Origin: Pyxicephalus adspersus
Lineage: Eukaryota > Chordata > Amphibia > Anura > Pyxicephalidae
Direction of reading: 5' to 3'
NCBI RefSeq assembly: GCF_032062135.1
Contig: NC_092859.1
Location: forward strand, 69,388,239-69,452,238
Length of the DNA stretch: 64,000 bases
This document shows positions 47,873 through 61,015 of this stretch, in pieces. Made by a program: the position numbers and the translations under genes. The stretch's first letter is position 1. Every line of letters begins with the position of its first letter. The notes below the pieces were generated by a model. The model was not told where the DNA came from. It ran no database searches and saw only the letters and a list, made by a program, of their open reading frames with translations.

Positions 47873-48944
47873 TCTATATATATAAAATTGGATGTATGTG
47901 TGTATGTATGTATGTATGTGAGTATGTTTCTCCATCAATCGAAAACGCATGGAGACATTTCAACCAAACTTGCCATACATATGACTGAGACAGATGTAAG
48001 TGCACCAGTCATCTTTGTACAGTGCTGTGCTATATGTCAGCGCTATATTTGGATGTATGTATGTATGTATGTGATCACTAGGAAAGGCATGGAGACAATT
48101 CAACCAAACTTGCTATATTCCATCATCACTCGGAAACACATCGACACATTTAAACCAAACTTGCTAGACATATGACACCGCTGATCTTAGTACAGCACTT
48201 TGATATATGTCAGAGGTATAAAAATGAAAAATAATAGTGTTTGATTGTGGGGAGACATTAGAGTGTCAGCTCCTCTGTACAGAGACTGATGGGTCTAGCT
48301 CAGTGTTTCATTGTACAGCACTATGGAATATGTCAGAGCTAAATAAATCTATATATATAAAAATTGGATGTATCTGTGTATGTGAGTGTATGTGTGTATG
48401 TATGTTCCACCATCACTTGAAAACGCATGGAGACATTTCAACCAAACTTGCTATACATATGACTTAGACTCATGTGAGTGCACCAGTCATCTTTGTACAG
48501 CACTGTGCTATGTCAGAGCTATATTTAGATGTATGTATGTATGTGTGTATGTCATCACTAGGAAACGCATGGTGACATTTCAACCAAACTTGTTATGTTC
48601 CTCCATCACTCGGGAAATGCATCGAGATATGCTAGACATATTGCTAGACATATGACTCATGTGAGTGCACCACTGATATTTGTACAGTGCTGTGGTATAT
48701 GTCAGAGCTATATTTGCATCTATGTATGTATGTGTGTATGTATGTATTGCTCAGTGACAGTGGGCCTTTTGCTAATATTTGTACATTTTTTTGGGACTCA
48801 GCAATTGGCCACGTGCAATCAAAGGCAAAAAAATGAAACAACACCGTGGACAAGAAAATCACTATAGCTTTATTTATTTTCTTTTCCTGTATATTATAAG
48901 ATTGCAATAAATAAATAATCAGGCAACGCTGGGTAATTAGCTAG
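47873..48944 (+). mobile_element. Non-autonomous Helitron, copy 2
   Basis: Starts TCTATATATATAAAATTGG after host A (47872) and ends GTAATTAGCTAG before host T (48945). The 3' 110 bp is closely similar to copy 1 in reverse orientation, and the same GCAACG-loop hairpin precedes the end. Four to five units with CATGGAGACATTTCAACC are spread along it. An internal second 5' terminus starts at 48348. Confidence 0.85.
48255..48347 (+). repeat. SINE/L2-tail-like module inside Helitron copy 2
   Basis: ACATTAGAGTGTCAGCTCC, then TTGTACAGCACTATGGAATA and TGTCAGAGCTAAATAAAT parallel the SINE tail order (ACATTAGAT..GAGCTCC, TTGTACAGC..AATATG, GCGCTA..AAATA). It ends exactly where the internal Helitron 5' terminus begins. 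Confidence 0.55.
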
Positions 48945-51900
48945 TTTTATATGTTACCACTTTCAAAATGAAATGTATTGTTTCTATTAATAGTGCTTTT
49001 ATACAAGTCCATATCAATTCTATTAATTTATATGGACTATATCAATTAATATATGTTCATATATCATTGATATATGAACAAAATTCTCAGCGTTTTCATT
49101 TAACTCTGTTCCAATGACATTTTTGACAGAAGCCACATTTTGCTTATATAGTTGCACACTGATTACAACCTTTCTACAATGGTAATCACATATAATTTAG
49201 AAAGTTCTCGCCATTACTTTAGTAGAATGCAGATCGTATTGCTTTTAGCACTAGCACTACATAGAAGCCCAACTCAGGCATGTGCCCCAGCCCCTTAGTA
49301 CAAAATTTGAGATAGTATTTTTCATCTGCAGCTCCACTTTAATAAAAAATGATGCAGAATAAGTTGCCACTTTATGATTAAAAGTTAATGAAATCCACAC
49401 ACCAAACCCTTTACATTTAGAAAGAAGAAGGGAATAGGGAAACTGTAAAATACATTTTTAAGAAAATCATGAAGATTTAAGTCCTCCTAATAAATTGCTA
49501 TATACAATGCTGAGCCGTGGCATAGTGGGGTCTTAAATTGGGACAATGAGACCTTAGTTACAGTATTACATTTTTTACTGTAGCCACATGTATTTAGTTG
49601 TATATAAAATGTTTTATTCTATACACTTACTCTTTCACTTTAAATTCATGTTTACTCCCTGCACTTTCATGTATCCCTGCACTTTCCTGCACTTCAAGTC
49701 AAGAAGCAAGCAGCGTGTCATTTAGAACAAAGCCTTTGTTAGGAAATCTTGCAGAGGGACCCTGCAAGACAATATAGCCACCCTGGAGGGGGAAGACATA
49801 TCTTTAAAAGCCTTTTTTGCAGCAAATGTATGCTTTACATAAAAAATGACACAAAACCAGCAAGTTATAAGGCACAATATTACATTTATTTTAAATAACA
49901 CTATATAAATCAGTGGGACTTTTAAGGTGCAATATAAAAGTAAAATCAATCTTTATTAAGACATAGTTAAAACAATAAAAACATACAATATATACATCAT
50001 GCACTTAACAATGTAAATTCCAACAACACATTGATACAGGGAAATACCTTCAGTGTTAAAGGAGTCAAATTCCATGAGTCCATTAAAAATCTCCCACTGG
50101 ATTATAGCATGACATAGCACAGTTATCTTACTTTGTTGGAAACTGCAGAGTAATCCACAGCAGATTAATAAACAACCAATCAGGATCCACCACTGTGCAC
50201 ACCTATGGAGGAGAGCACAGTGGCGTGCCACTCATTCTTTTTATCCTATTCTATCTCCATTGAACAGAATGACACTGTGTATAATAGTGCTTGCTCATTC
50301 ATCTGTAACTAGAAATGATCATGAAAGATTCCAGCAACAATCATCTGATGTTCATCTGCATTCTGTACAGGGTTTAGGAGAAATTCAGAGAAATGTTTTA
50401 TCATCTGCCCTCTAGTGGATTCTTCCTAATAAAATATTCAACGTACAGGAATGGTATGGAGGACACATTCATGTCCAAGTTAGTAAAAGATCATACAGAA
50501 TAAAAAACCCTACCCACTCCACCCAAAACTATGTATTCATTTTGAGTGAATAAGCTTTTTAAGGCTTCAGCTATTTGTTGGCCACATTTTCAGTCCTGGC
50601 ACATTGAGATAAACCACACTGACTGATCAAACTGTCCATGCAGTCAGCTTTTCGATTAAGAACCCACTTGTAAGTTGATGATATTGCAAAGCATTTCCTC
50701 TTGTCCAAGGCTCGTCACCAAGCACTAAAAACTGTCACAAAGTATATGTTTATTTGTCAAATGTACCTAGAAAATGAACAAACCCATTGAAATCATTTCA
50801 TCAAAATATTCATCAGGCTTCTGGATGGTGGTCAGCCTAATCTGACCTCCAAATATAATAATTTGAAGTTGTTAATGACGGGAAGTGATTTTACATGAAA
50901 ATGTTTATTACTTTGACTCTTGACCTTAGAAGAGGGCATCCGGCACATTAAAGGGAACGTGTTTGGGTGTTAAAGCAGACGGTTTGGTATTATTTCTTCT
51001 TGCCAATGGAAAATTTCCTAGTCCTGGACAGGATGATTAATCTGTGTTTTTGAAAGGTCAAGTTTGTGTTGATTTACAGGTGTCAGAAGCCCATTGATCT
51101 TCGGCTGAAAGGCTTTGGAGAGAACAGAGAAGAGGATGTGCGGTGAAATCTGTGGGGAAAACAAGAATTAGCAGCAGCTGACTTCACTACATTTAGGAAG
51201 AAATTAACCTGATTAGCAGCCTCTTCCACAACACTACAACAGGTGACATGGCAGGTGGTAGGAGAACTGCACAATCTGTACACTCCAGACATGGGGCCAT
51301 TTTACATTCTCAATGTTCTAATACACTAAAAAGAGGAAGCCATAGTATATTGTAATAGTAAATTGTTCCATTTGTTATTTTGTAAAGCTAATGAAAGGAA
51401 AAATAGAAAAGAAAGAAAGGAAAAGTAAAACAAGCACTTGACGAGACAGGAGGTATGTGCTAGTACTTTTATTATTTTGTTATTGGGTACCCTTTGCAAG
51501 GATTCACCTATATTACTAGGGACACAAAAATGTTGGTTTTATTTGGAAATAAAATCAGATCCTTTTTATTGACATTGTCAGGGTTTTCCTTTATAGACCG
51601 TGACTCCCTTTAGAAGTGTTTGAAATCCCTTTTGAAATTTGGGTTCAATCTTTGGACTCAATGCTATTAAGCATACTATTATTGTCTGTTAGTCACCTAT
51701 AAATGATGTACATGGATACACCTATACTTTAGTTTATAAAAGGATATCAAGTTTCCTTGCTGTACAGGGTGTTAATGTGCATTCAAATCAGGGATTTACC
51801 ATTTCACTAATGTCTTCCATTGCTGTCTGTTATTCAGTAGAGATAAGGATAAGGATAAGGTACTGATAAAGTAGGGTTGTCAGTGATCAAGCCCATTTAT

Positions 51901-54021
51901 GTTTTGTGGGTTTGGCATCACTTTGGCTCCCCATTTCCTGGCTAACTGACACCAATACATTCAGTTTTCATGGTTGTCACTGATCAAGAGGTGAATCTTA
52001 GAAAACTGTAAAACCAAGGGAAATGGTACATCCATAAAAACAAACAAAGCATTGCTATTACAATGGTAGAGTTTTATTTACGCCAGGATTTCATTTTTAA
52101 GAAAAGGTAACTGTAAACACTGACTTTGTTAACCAACTTTGTTGTAGGAAACTTTATATCCTACTGTAAAAGATTGTACACACTTACTGTTTACAAAGGG
52201 CCAGTGAATAGATGGTTGGCATTCAGTGTAAATGGCTCCTGTCTATGGATTCCCTCTTCAGCTGTGCTAAAAAGGTTTTCAGTAGAGTATTGCACAGGGA
52301 GGAATATCCTTGAAGTCACAATTGATTTTTGCGGCACTCTTGAACAGCAGAAGTATACATCTCAGCAAATGGTCCTCCCTGGCATTGCATATCCAGTGTC
52401 TCATATCTGCTGGCTCAGGAAAATAGTGCCTGGGTAAGGGATCCAGATTACACAAGCATCCCAGTCACATGCCCAGTTCCCTCTCATGACTCTACTCTGT
52501 CCAGTATCTCACTTATGATTAAAAGCAATAGCACTAAGCATTCACTTTAAAAGCAATAGATTGTTAGATCGCAAAAGTATCCTGCTAAGTAAATATCTGT
52601 TTTCTTCAAACGCACATTTGATTCCTGCAAAGTGTAGCTACAACCTAAAGCCGAGGTCCTGGCAAACAGCTTAATACACTAATGAAATTTACGGGAGTTG
52701 TTACCTGCCAAGATATTTCTATTTTAGTATATTGAGTTCTTACATGTATAGTGCTTTGAGAAGCAGACAGCTGTTTTTGACCTGTTGATCTACCCTTTGT
52801 CCATTGCCAGGGTCAGATTGGGGTACGAGGGCCCAGTAAGAGAACGAGAGGAGCGCGTAATGCGTGGCAAACGATTGGTATAGATTACAGTGAGCAGCTG
52901 GAGCATAGTTAAATAGGCATTGTTTACCAGCTGTTTAAAGATTATATACTTATATAACACATGTATACAGTACATATAGTAGTACATATATAATAGGAGC
53001 AGTCCAACTCAACAATTGTGTGAATGTGTGAAAAAACATGGGCCGCATTGGACCACGAATGTGGTTGGAAACTACTGAACCACAACTGAATTTCAAAAGA
53101 GCAAAAAAAAAGAAGGGTAATGCAGTGTGCAAAGATTTCAGGGGCACCAAAACACAAAAAATTTAGCTCAGGTACTTACCATTGTAGTGGTGGATAGTGT
53201 TTTCCTGGCAGCTAAGCCAGTCAGTTTGCCAACTTTAGTTGGAGTAGAAAAAAACACTACGATTAAAACCATCAATCTAGACTAAGCCTTACAGCAGCCC
53301 AAGAAGAGCTTTGCTTCTGAACTGTGACCACCATTACATTGCATCTACCTATCACCACCATATCCTATTCCGATGCCATAAGACATTCAAAGGCAGTCTG
53401 TTTTGCCATGGCTCAGTAATTTTTTTGGTGGAGAACTTCACTTTTCCCCAGCCAATTGTCTGCTTCAGACTCGGAATGGCTGTTTTCTGAGTCAATGAAA
53501 AAAAGCCAGGAATGGCGGGAACCTCTACCAGTTGTCAAACAAGTGCCCACCTGGCAGCCCTATGGAACAAATCATAACATTATTCCAACAAGTGAAGCGG
53601 TTGTATAACTCTTGCCATTGCAGATCACTTCAGTCTTTCGGCAACACAATGGGCTAGAATTGCATCATCATTATTAAAAATCAGATCAGTTCACTGCAAT
53701 AATCTGGACTAGTGATAATTTAAATATAAAATTAAGACAAGATTTGCAGATATCCACATATTAGTGAAAGGTTCTCAACACTACAGGGAGAATGCAGGTG
53801 GGTTCTTGAATGCAGAAGGGACAGGCGATGTGCCTTCAGCAATAAACTTATTTGGAATGTTTTATTTATGCTAACCTATCCTGATTTCTTTGTTCTTCTG
53901 GGTTTGGGTCTTTAGCCATCTTTATTGTCCAGGTTAGTATGGTGTAACTCGTGGGAGGCTATTCATTTCCTGCAGCTAAGGGCATGCCCAGCATCTTACA
54001 TTGGGCTGCACATGCACAGAT
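48945..54021. other. Intergenic, no gene recognised
   Basis: AT-rich DNA with a palindrome at 49.05 kb and a short GATAAG repeat near 51845. The 103-residue frame at 52126-52437 has no motif. Confidence 0.6.
49054..49080. repeat. Perfect 27-bp palindrome
   Basis: TGTTCATATATCA and TGATATATGAACA around a single T. A second pair, AGTCCATAT / ATATGGACT, lies just upstream (about 49006-49036). Confidence 0.8.
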
Positions 54022-54354
54022 TTTATTATTATTATTATTACACAGTATTTATTTAGCGCCATCATATTACCCAGGGCTGTACAAAGTCCACAGTCATGTC
54101 ACTAACTGTCCCTCAAAGGGGCTCAAAATCTAATGTTCCTACCATGGTCATGTGTCTTTAATGAAGTTGAAGATTCATTTTTTTAGGGGGGGAGCTGATT
54201 AACCTCACTTCATGTTTTTTGGGATGTGGGAGGAAACCAGAGTACCTGGAGGAAACCCACAAACCCAATGCAGATAGTGTTCTGGCTGGGATCCGAACCT
54301 GGGACCCAGCGCTGCAAAGGTCGGAGGGCTAACCACTGAGCCACTGTGCTGCCC
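54022..54354 (-). mobile_element. tRNA-derived SINE with L2-type tail
   Basis: On the minus strand the head carries an RNA polymerase III A box TGGCTCAGTGGTT (54331-54343) and B box GGTTCGGATCC (54289-54299). A conserved GGAAACC/GTGGGAGG body follows, then a tail TGTACAGCCCTGGGTAATAT with GGCGCTAAATAAATAC and (ATA)n. This organisation marks a tRNA-SINE mobilised by an L2-like LINE. It is nearly full length. Confidence 0.8.
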
Positions 54355-55069
54355 ATTTTATGTACATTTCAGAAAAAAAAAATACACACAGGCAGGTCAG
54401 TATGTTTTGTTGCAGAAGAGACATTGCTTGTTTGTCATATTTCAGGCAACCCACTATTTGCAGTTTTTTGTTTTGAAAGTTTAGTTACACATTAATATTG
54501 CAGTTATTCTTGTAATGGAGTATAGATGGCAGGATGCACACAGGATAGTGGCTTATAGGCTTGTTTTGCCACCTAGTGCTCATCTAACAAATTACACTGG
54601 AATGGATTACAGCAATTCCTCTATAGCTCAGCAAACACAATTAGAAATGTGGTGTGGAATTTAAAAATATGACATTCTACTGCATATGTAAACACAGAGG
54701 CAAGCAAGAAAACCAAGTGTACATGCACGGCTTAATTTACAGAGAACCATTTATATTGGTATATGTTATTTGATCATTTTGTTACCCAACAGTTTTTGAT
54801 GTTTTATTATTTAGCCTTTCTTTATAGGCTTCTCCTAATAATAACTGGGGCTGCTTTTTTTTTGTTTTATAAGTTGAGGGTTAGCACTTAAGTCATGTAA
54901 AGATAACAAAATGTCTACCCCAATAACCAGGAGTTAAACTGGTATACCACTATTTTGCAGTCTACTATGACTTCCATTTGGTAGTGTTTTTTTCTAGCCA
55001 AATAGCTACTAATGAAAATGGTAAATCTTGCCCCAAGTTTCAAATGAACACATTTTTTTTAAATCTCTT

Positions 55070-55441
55070 GGTATGCTGGCCTCTAAAAGAAGTACCCTTT
55101 GAAGGGGCTGGTTTAGATCTGGACAGGCTACTACAGGTATTCCACCAAGGGTACCAGCACATTGTGGTAATCCTAGACCTTAACACCCAGAATCAGAAAG
55201 CAATGCCTCCCAGAAACAAGTATAAAAATATAATGATAGAACTGTCCCACTAAATAACTCATACCTACATTCCTCAGAAAATTTTGATAGACCAAGCAAC
55301 CCCTTTAGGGTAACCAAAGAGCTATGTACCTCAATGTACCAACCCTAAACTGATGGGCTGGTAGAACAGTTTTAAAAAACCATAAAGGTATGCTACAAAA
55401 ATGTCTGATAAAGACCCCGGGACCACATCTTACTTGTTAGA
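55070..55441 (+). pseudogene. Ty3/Gypsy retrotransposon integrase-core fragment (dead)
   Basis: The frame 54978-55253 contains PLKEVPFEGAGLDLD and IVVILDLNTQN, the start of a Gypsy integrase catalytic core. A second Asp context (LIDQATP) follows in the same frame after a TAA stop. The Glu context (TDGLVEQF) is found only in another frame near 55350. Stops and a frameshift show the copy is inactive. No LTRs, gag or reverse transcriptase were seen nearby. Confidence 0.75.
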
Positions 55442-55771
55442 TAGACCTTGTTATTAGTCTAAGCTGTGCACAATACTTTATATTGTCAGCTGACTGGTGT
55501 TTATGGCTCTCTTGTCTTGTAGAACAGGAATGTAGCAGGTGTTAGATTAGAACATCAAAGTACTGAAGTCAATGGGTGGGCAAGATAGTCCATCAACTAG
55601 CATTTTCAGAAGTAGCTCTGCTATCATAGACTACACATTTTTATGGCAGATGCCATTTTCATTAAATTGTATAGTTATGAACTACAGCCAAAAAAATCCT
55701 CATCACCAGTTAAAGAAATATATTAAAGTGTAGATTTTAGTTTTGGATAAGGTCAGAAAGGGTTAGAAAAT

Positions 55772-55940
55772 GGGCCTGGTTGATTAAAGCTCTCAATGAT
55801 TGGAGAAGATAGAATATCATGGGAGAACCTGGGAGATCAAGCAAACCTGTAATGGATCTGGAAACCATTTGCCAACTAATAGCTTTAAAAATTAATTCTA
55901 TGTTTGCTGGATCACCCAGCTTCTGCCACCATAGTTTAGA
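55772..55940. mobile_element. Fold-back MITE, family A, degraded copy
   Basis: Starts GGGCCTGGTTGATTAAAGC and keeps GCAAACCTGTAATGGATCTGG and GCTGGATCACCCAGCTTCTG. The right end has decayed beyond recognition. Confidence 0.6.
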
Positions 55941-57479
55941 TAGAGTGGACTCTGGAGTTTCTTGCTACTGATAAAAGTGATGAAAAAATATAAAATTTTA
56001 AATTGTTGCAAGAGCAAAAGGTCTTCATTTGTTAAATTGACAACCATTTAAGGGGTATTTTTTTTTAACTTCTTGATGTGTCTTCAGGAAACCATCCCAA
56101 TGAGATGCACATATGAAAACACAAAAGTAAAAGAGATTTTCCTACTGTATCCATAACTAAAAGTTTGGCTTAGGATACACTTAAACTTGAAATGTAGAAT
56201 TAGATGCCTATCATAAGGGGTAGGTACTTCTAGATGGAGATCAACTGAAAGTAAAGCAGGGCTCACGTGATTTTACATTGGACACCAAGTTTCTGCTAAG
56301 GTCAGGAGAAATAAAATAGTGCGCTATACATGATGGTGCAATATCACACCACTAAAAAAAGGAAGAAGTTCAAACACTTTGTGCCGTGTCACATACATAG
56401 AAGATATTCTATCTCCTTCTACTAGTGTGTGCTGATCCCAACAAAGGCGGCCTTTCCAGCCAGTATGCCCTGCGCCTTTTTATCTGCCAAACAGGGAGAT
56501 GTATGTAGCATTATCACAGGCTGTGGATCATAGAAGCCAAGTATCACTCAGATACAGGCTGTTCTGCCGCCAGATTGGTACCTGCCTGGAATAGCCTACA
56601 TGGTGCAATCACAGTCACCTCTATGTCATTTGTAGACAGCACATTCCACAGTCAGCAACACTTCTCATGGCTGCAGCTGAGCTTGTTATTTAACCAGCTC
56701 TTTTGTGAACAGCGTATGAAATGTTTTAACTTTTAGGTTTAATGCCAAATTAAATGTTTCTAACAGAACTAATGCATATTGTATAATCGGCAAGGCTTCA
56801 TAAAACTCAGCTGAAATCCCTATTATATGGTGGATCCTGTATTACAGTGGCGTTTCAAGCATGTGTTATCATCTCCCATCTTATAGTATTACAGTAAGGT
56901 TTATATGAATGTAGTTATATTCCTGACTTTCATATTTTTTTATTATTTTTCTTTGTTTTCTAGTCAGGTAAACATAAAATTGTTTATGTAAATATTTTTT
57001 GTTCCCATTTAGTCAGCAGATTCAGTCTTTTTCTGTTTTTTTTTTGTCTGTGTTCTTCTCTAACTTTATCTGCTTTGCTGAAAAACTGTTTATCGAGCTC
57101 AATAGGTAAAGCCTTATTTTAAAAGTTCAACTTATTGTTTTTTTTTATCTCTTTGCCTTTTTCAAGACATTGGTGTATTCTACAATAAAGGCTTCTTACC
57201 CTCTGGTTTGTAATGTTTGATTTTGTGTACAATGATAATGTGCTGCTGGGTAGTAAAGAACTCCTAAGTGCTTGCGTGGCTGTCATGTCATCTCAGGCCA
57301 GCCAGCTAATATGATTCTGTACCAAAAAGATGCCAAGCACAAGATGCCAGCTCCTACAAGAGAGCTAGTGAGCACCTATCGCAAGTGCGAAGGTGAATAC
57401 CTTTGCACGTCAAATAATGTTAAAAAGGTCTCTCCCATCACTTGATTGCTGTGATCACTTTTAATCACATTCATAAGGC
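55941..57479. other. Intergenic, nothing recognised
   Basis: No coding, RNA or mobile-element signature seen apart from T-rich tracts at 57.0-57.15 kb. Confidence 0.55.
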
Positions 57480-57980
57480 ATGGTTTATTAAGGCTCTCCG
57501 AGACTGGAGAGGATACACTTTTAGCAGTAAACCTGGGTGATCAAGAAAACCTGGAGTGGATTTCTTAAAAGTCATTTGCTATTTGTTAGCAAATATTTTC
57601 AATCGTGGACCAGACCTATTAGAGGAAACTGCAAAGCATAAATATGATCTAAAAAGCACACAGAAGACATCTAGGACAGTTATATGTATACCAATTGGCA
57701 CTTACATTGATTTTTGTTTTATACATAACCAAACATTTTGCCAGAAGTAGGTAGTTGGAGTGGGATAAACATATTGACCCTGATTTATTAAAGTTCTCCA
57801 AGACTGGAGAGAATACACTTTCATCAGTGAAGCTGGGTGATCCAGCAAATCTGGAATGGATCTGGTCCAGGATTGAAAAAGCTTGACTTTTAGGAAATCC
57901 ATTACAGGTTTGCTGGATCGCCCAGCTTCACTGCTGAAAGTGTATCCTCTCCAGCCTTAGAAAACTTTATTAATTCAGGA
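57480..57980. mobile_element. Composite of two family A fold-backs with a shared spacer
   Basis: A half-element (57480-57615) and a full hairpin element (57777-57980, arms ending in TTTATTAA strings with GTGAAGCTGGGTGATCCAGC / GCTGGATCGCCCAGCTTCAC) flank a 160-bp spacer. Bases 57623-57792 recur as the reverse complement at 61016-61192, so the spacer belongs to the repeat unit. Confidence 0.7.
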
Positions 57981-60697
57981 ACATAGAGTCATAACAGCTT
58001 CTAGTGTTGTCTAGTGCACCTATATTAATTACTTATTTGTAAAAATATAGTTTTATGTTCAAAGTAGCAAAAAAGTGTTACTACAGCTATCAAAATAACT
58101 GTTTCCCTAAAGAAAGCTCAAGTTAGAACGAATGGTAATAAAACTTTAATCCAACATGCCAATGTTGTTTTCTGCCATGTTTATTTACATTCTGCATGCC
58201 TTTGGTGACAACTGTCACAGTTCTCAGTGTGCTCTGACAACTTAACCAGAATTCGAATGGCTGGCGTCAAAATTCAAATCTATATAGAAGTTGATATTGT
58301 GGCTGTAAAAGGAAAATATGTTTTTTTTTTTTTACTTTTAAATAAATATCAGCTAAAATATTTTAAGGCTATAGGCGGCAAAATATAATGATGGCAGTGT
58401 TTTTTTTTTAATTTTATGGATTTCACTTGCTTGTAGCCCACAAATGAAAATGAAGAGTAAACATCTGTTGAATGTTCTCCTTTACCTAGATGTAAACTTT
58501 GCTTTCATATTGGAGAGTGTAGTGATCCTGTGTTTATTTTACTCCAAAGGACTGTTTTAAAAAATACAAAGATAACTGTTATGCCCTGGTTGTCAAGTGG
58601 ACAAAATGGAGGTATCTGTCCCCAGATGATCACTCGAATCTCTTCCAATGCACTAATATGACTACAACTGCTGTATTTAGGACATTGAGGTATACCAAAT
58701 TCAGTTCCTCTGCATCATATAGTTTCCACATTTTCTGAAAGTGCAATATAGAAAAAGAAAACAAAAAACCATTATGGCTGTAGCAATAAGGCATCAGCCA
58801 ATCGACATTTTCTATTTAAAATATATACAGACTTCAAAATGAAAAATATGGTCAAAAACAGCCAAGAAGAGTAATTCTGCAAACAATTTCACAAATTTAA
58901 GATACAACAATATATGTGCCAAAACAAAGCATATTCCCATGCATGTGCAGCTCAGTGTACACTGAAGAAGAAAATTGCTAGCAGGTAAAGAAGTAGCTTT
59001 TATGACAGAAGAAACATACAGGGTCTCCTCTGCAATTAAAACCAACCTGATAGCAACCTAAACAAAAATAATTTTTGTAACCACCTGGGCGTTACACTGA
59101 TGTCCAGATTTCTGTACCAAAAGCGGTACACTGTTTTTCATGAATTTTTTTTTTTTTAAATTGTAGACCTGTAACTTACAGAAATATGTCCGAACAGGGT
59201 CTAGTAGATATCGTTCTGTTTTCACAGGAACTTCATGTCAAGAAATTGTCTTTTAGGTTGACTTTGCTTGGTTGTCCAGAACTTAAATTGTTGATCCTGG
59301 CACCTAACCAGGGACATCTAATTCTAATTTGATTTGATATGTTATTTGTTGTATCGCCCTTGCTTTCAGGCATTGCTACAGTTTCCAAGGGATGTACTTA
59401 ACTTTCTGATATGACTGTATCTTCTCCATGGGAACAGATCATACCAAAAACCTAAAAGTACCAGCCCTCGTACACTTAACCCAAAACTGGAACTAAAACC
59501 AAGAACAGGCAATAGCTGGAGTTGGCCTTTAACAGACATCCCTTAACTTGTAAAATATTGTGAGACAGACTGTCTGCAAGAGAGATAAGAGTGATGAAAG
59601 TCCTTTCTAATTTTCTGACATGCAGACTATATTCATCTTCCAAAACACTAACTCTGTCCTCTGATCCAGTAATCTCTAAACACCTTCTTCCTCTAATACA
59701 TATTACAGCCTTTGGTTATAGCAGAGGATAAATTTCTCATGTCTATGAGCTCTGATTTATAAAGGAAATGGATGGACTTGTAACATTTATAGTGACATTC
59801 AGATTTCAATACATCTTCATTGTCTTTAATGGCTCATTCATTACTGGATGCTTTCTTCTGAAGACTGCTGGGGACAGCTGCCCTTCTTCCTGTCCACCAC
59901 CAGAACATGATTTGTCCTCTTTAGTGATGATGTTGAAGCCGCAATTTTAATGAACATCAGAGCCCTGTGAAGTGCAGTTTGTGGCAGCTGAGCTGCATCC
60001 ATCATATGTGTGTACACAAAGAGGTCATATCCAGAGTTTTAATATAAAATGTAAAATGCAAAACACAGGAAAAAAATTCTCAGCTACTTTAAGATACTTT
60101 TTCCCATTACCCTACTGAATATAGGATATGCCAGTATCATAGAATGCACAAGTATGTAGCTTGGCTCTTCCATAACCAACATTAAACTCATTGGGGGATT
60201 CCTTTTCTGCTATACAGAAGACAAAGGCAGAAGGATGTGTGTACACTTTGGTGTGCTGGACTGATACCAGTATAAGCAGAGGCAGCCACATGGAGGGCTT
60301 AGTAGAAAGATGGCAGGATGCCCAAAACCAAGGTTGCTTTTCACTCTGCAAGGTATTGTAGTCAGACCAAACTTTAGGATGAATTAACACAGTGGTTATA
60401 AGCATGTAGATCAGTGGCATACTACAAAAAGAATCAAAGTCCTTTCTAGTCCACTACCATCAAAACTTGGTGAGATAACTTGTAGATAACTTTCTGCAAA
60501 AGTCCAGTTGATTCTAGAAGAGTATTTGTGTGTTTGATGTTTGGTTGTACATTTCATAATTTAGAATGCACTACCCCATTTTAATTCACTGACACAGCGC
60601 TCCAGCATACAATTTGTGTTAATTCTTAGATTAATATTCAGGTAGCTATTGCAAACAAAATATTACATATATATTAAAGAAATTACCCTATTTAATA
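57981..60697. other. Intergenic, no gene recognised
   Basis: A MITE fragment at 59.1 kb is the only element recognised. The 102-residue minus-strand frame at 60112-60420 has no known motif. Confidence 0.55.
59083..59165. mobile_element. Fragment related to the 1.8-2.4 kb piggyBac-like MITE
   Basis: Contains AACCACCTGGGCG and the block AAAAGCGGTACACTGTTTTT followed by CATGAA. This is the reverse complement of the right end of the 1834-2432 element with a few changes. Only one end is evident here. Confidence 0.5.
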
Positions 60698-61015
60698 NNN
60701 NNNNNNNNNNNNNNNNNNNNNNNNNNNNNNNNNNNNNNNNNNNNNNNNNNNNNNNNNNNNNNNNNNNNNNNNNNNNNNNNNNNNNNNNNNNNNNNNNNNN
60801 NNNNNNNNNNNNNNNNNNNNNNNNNNNNNNNNNNNNNNNNNNNNNNNNNNNNNNNNNNNNNNNNNNNNNNNNNNNNNNNNNNNNNNNNNNNNNNNNNNNN
60901 NNNNNNNNNNNNNNNNNNNNNNNNNNNNNNNNNNNNNNNNNNNNNNNNNNNNNNNNNNNNNNNNNNNNNNNNNNNNNNNNNNNNNNNNNNNNNNNNNNNN
61001 NNNNNNNNNNNNNNN
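60698..61015. other. Assembly gap, 318 N
   Basis: Unresolved bases. The right edge is exactly at the end of a fold-back element, so a hairpin-forming repeat probably lies inside. No coding claim can be made across it. Confidence 1.

Noticed and set aside
39945..48740. Regularly spaced units with GTAT runs, considered as a CRISPR-like or minisatellite array
   Set aside because: Units are Helitron-internal, unequal in spacing and diverged, and the genome is a vertebrate. No CRISPR is expected.
54289..54343. Possible tRNA gene from A and B boxes
   Set aside because: Boxes belong to a SINE head. The body and L2-type tail follow and no cloverleaf was traceable.
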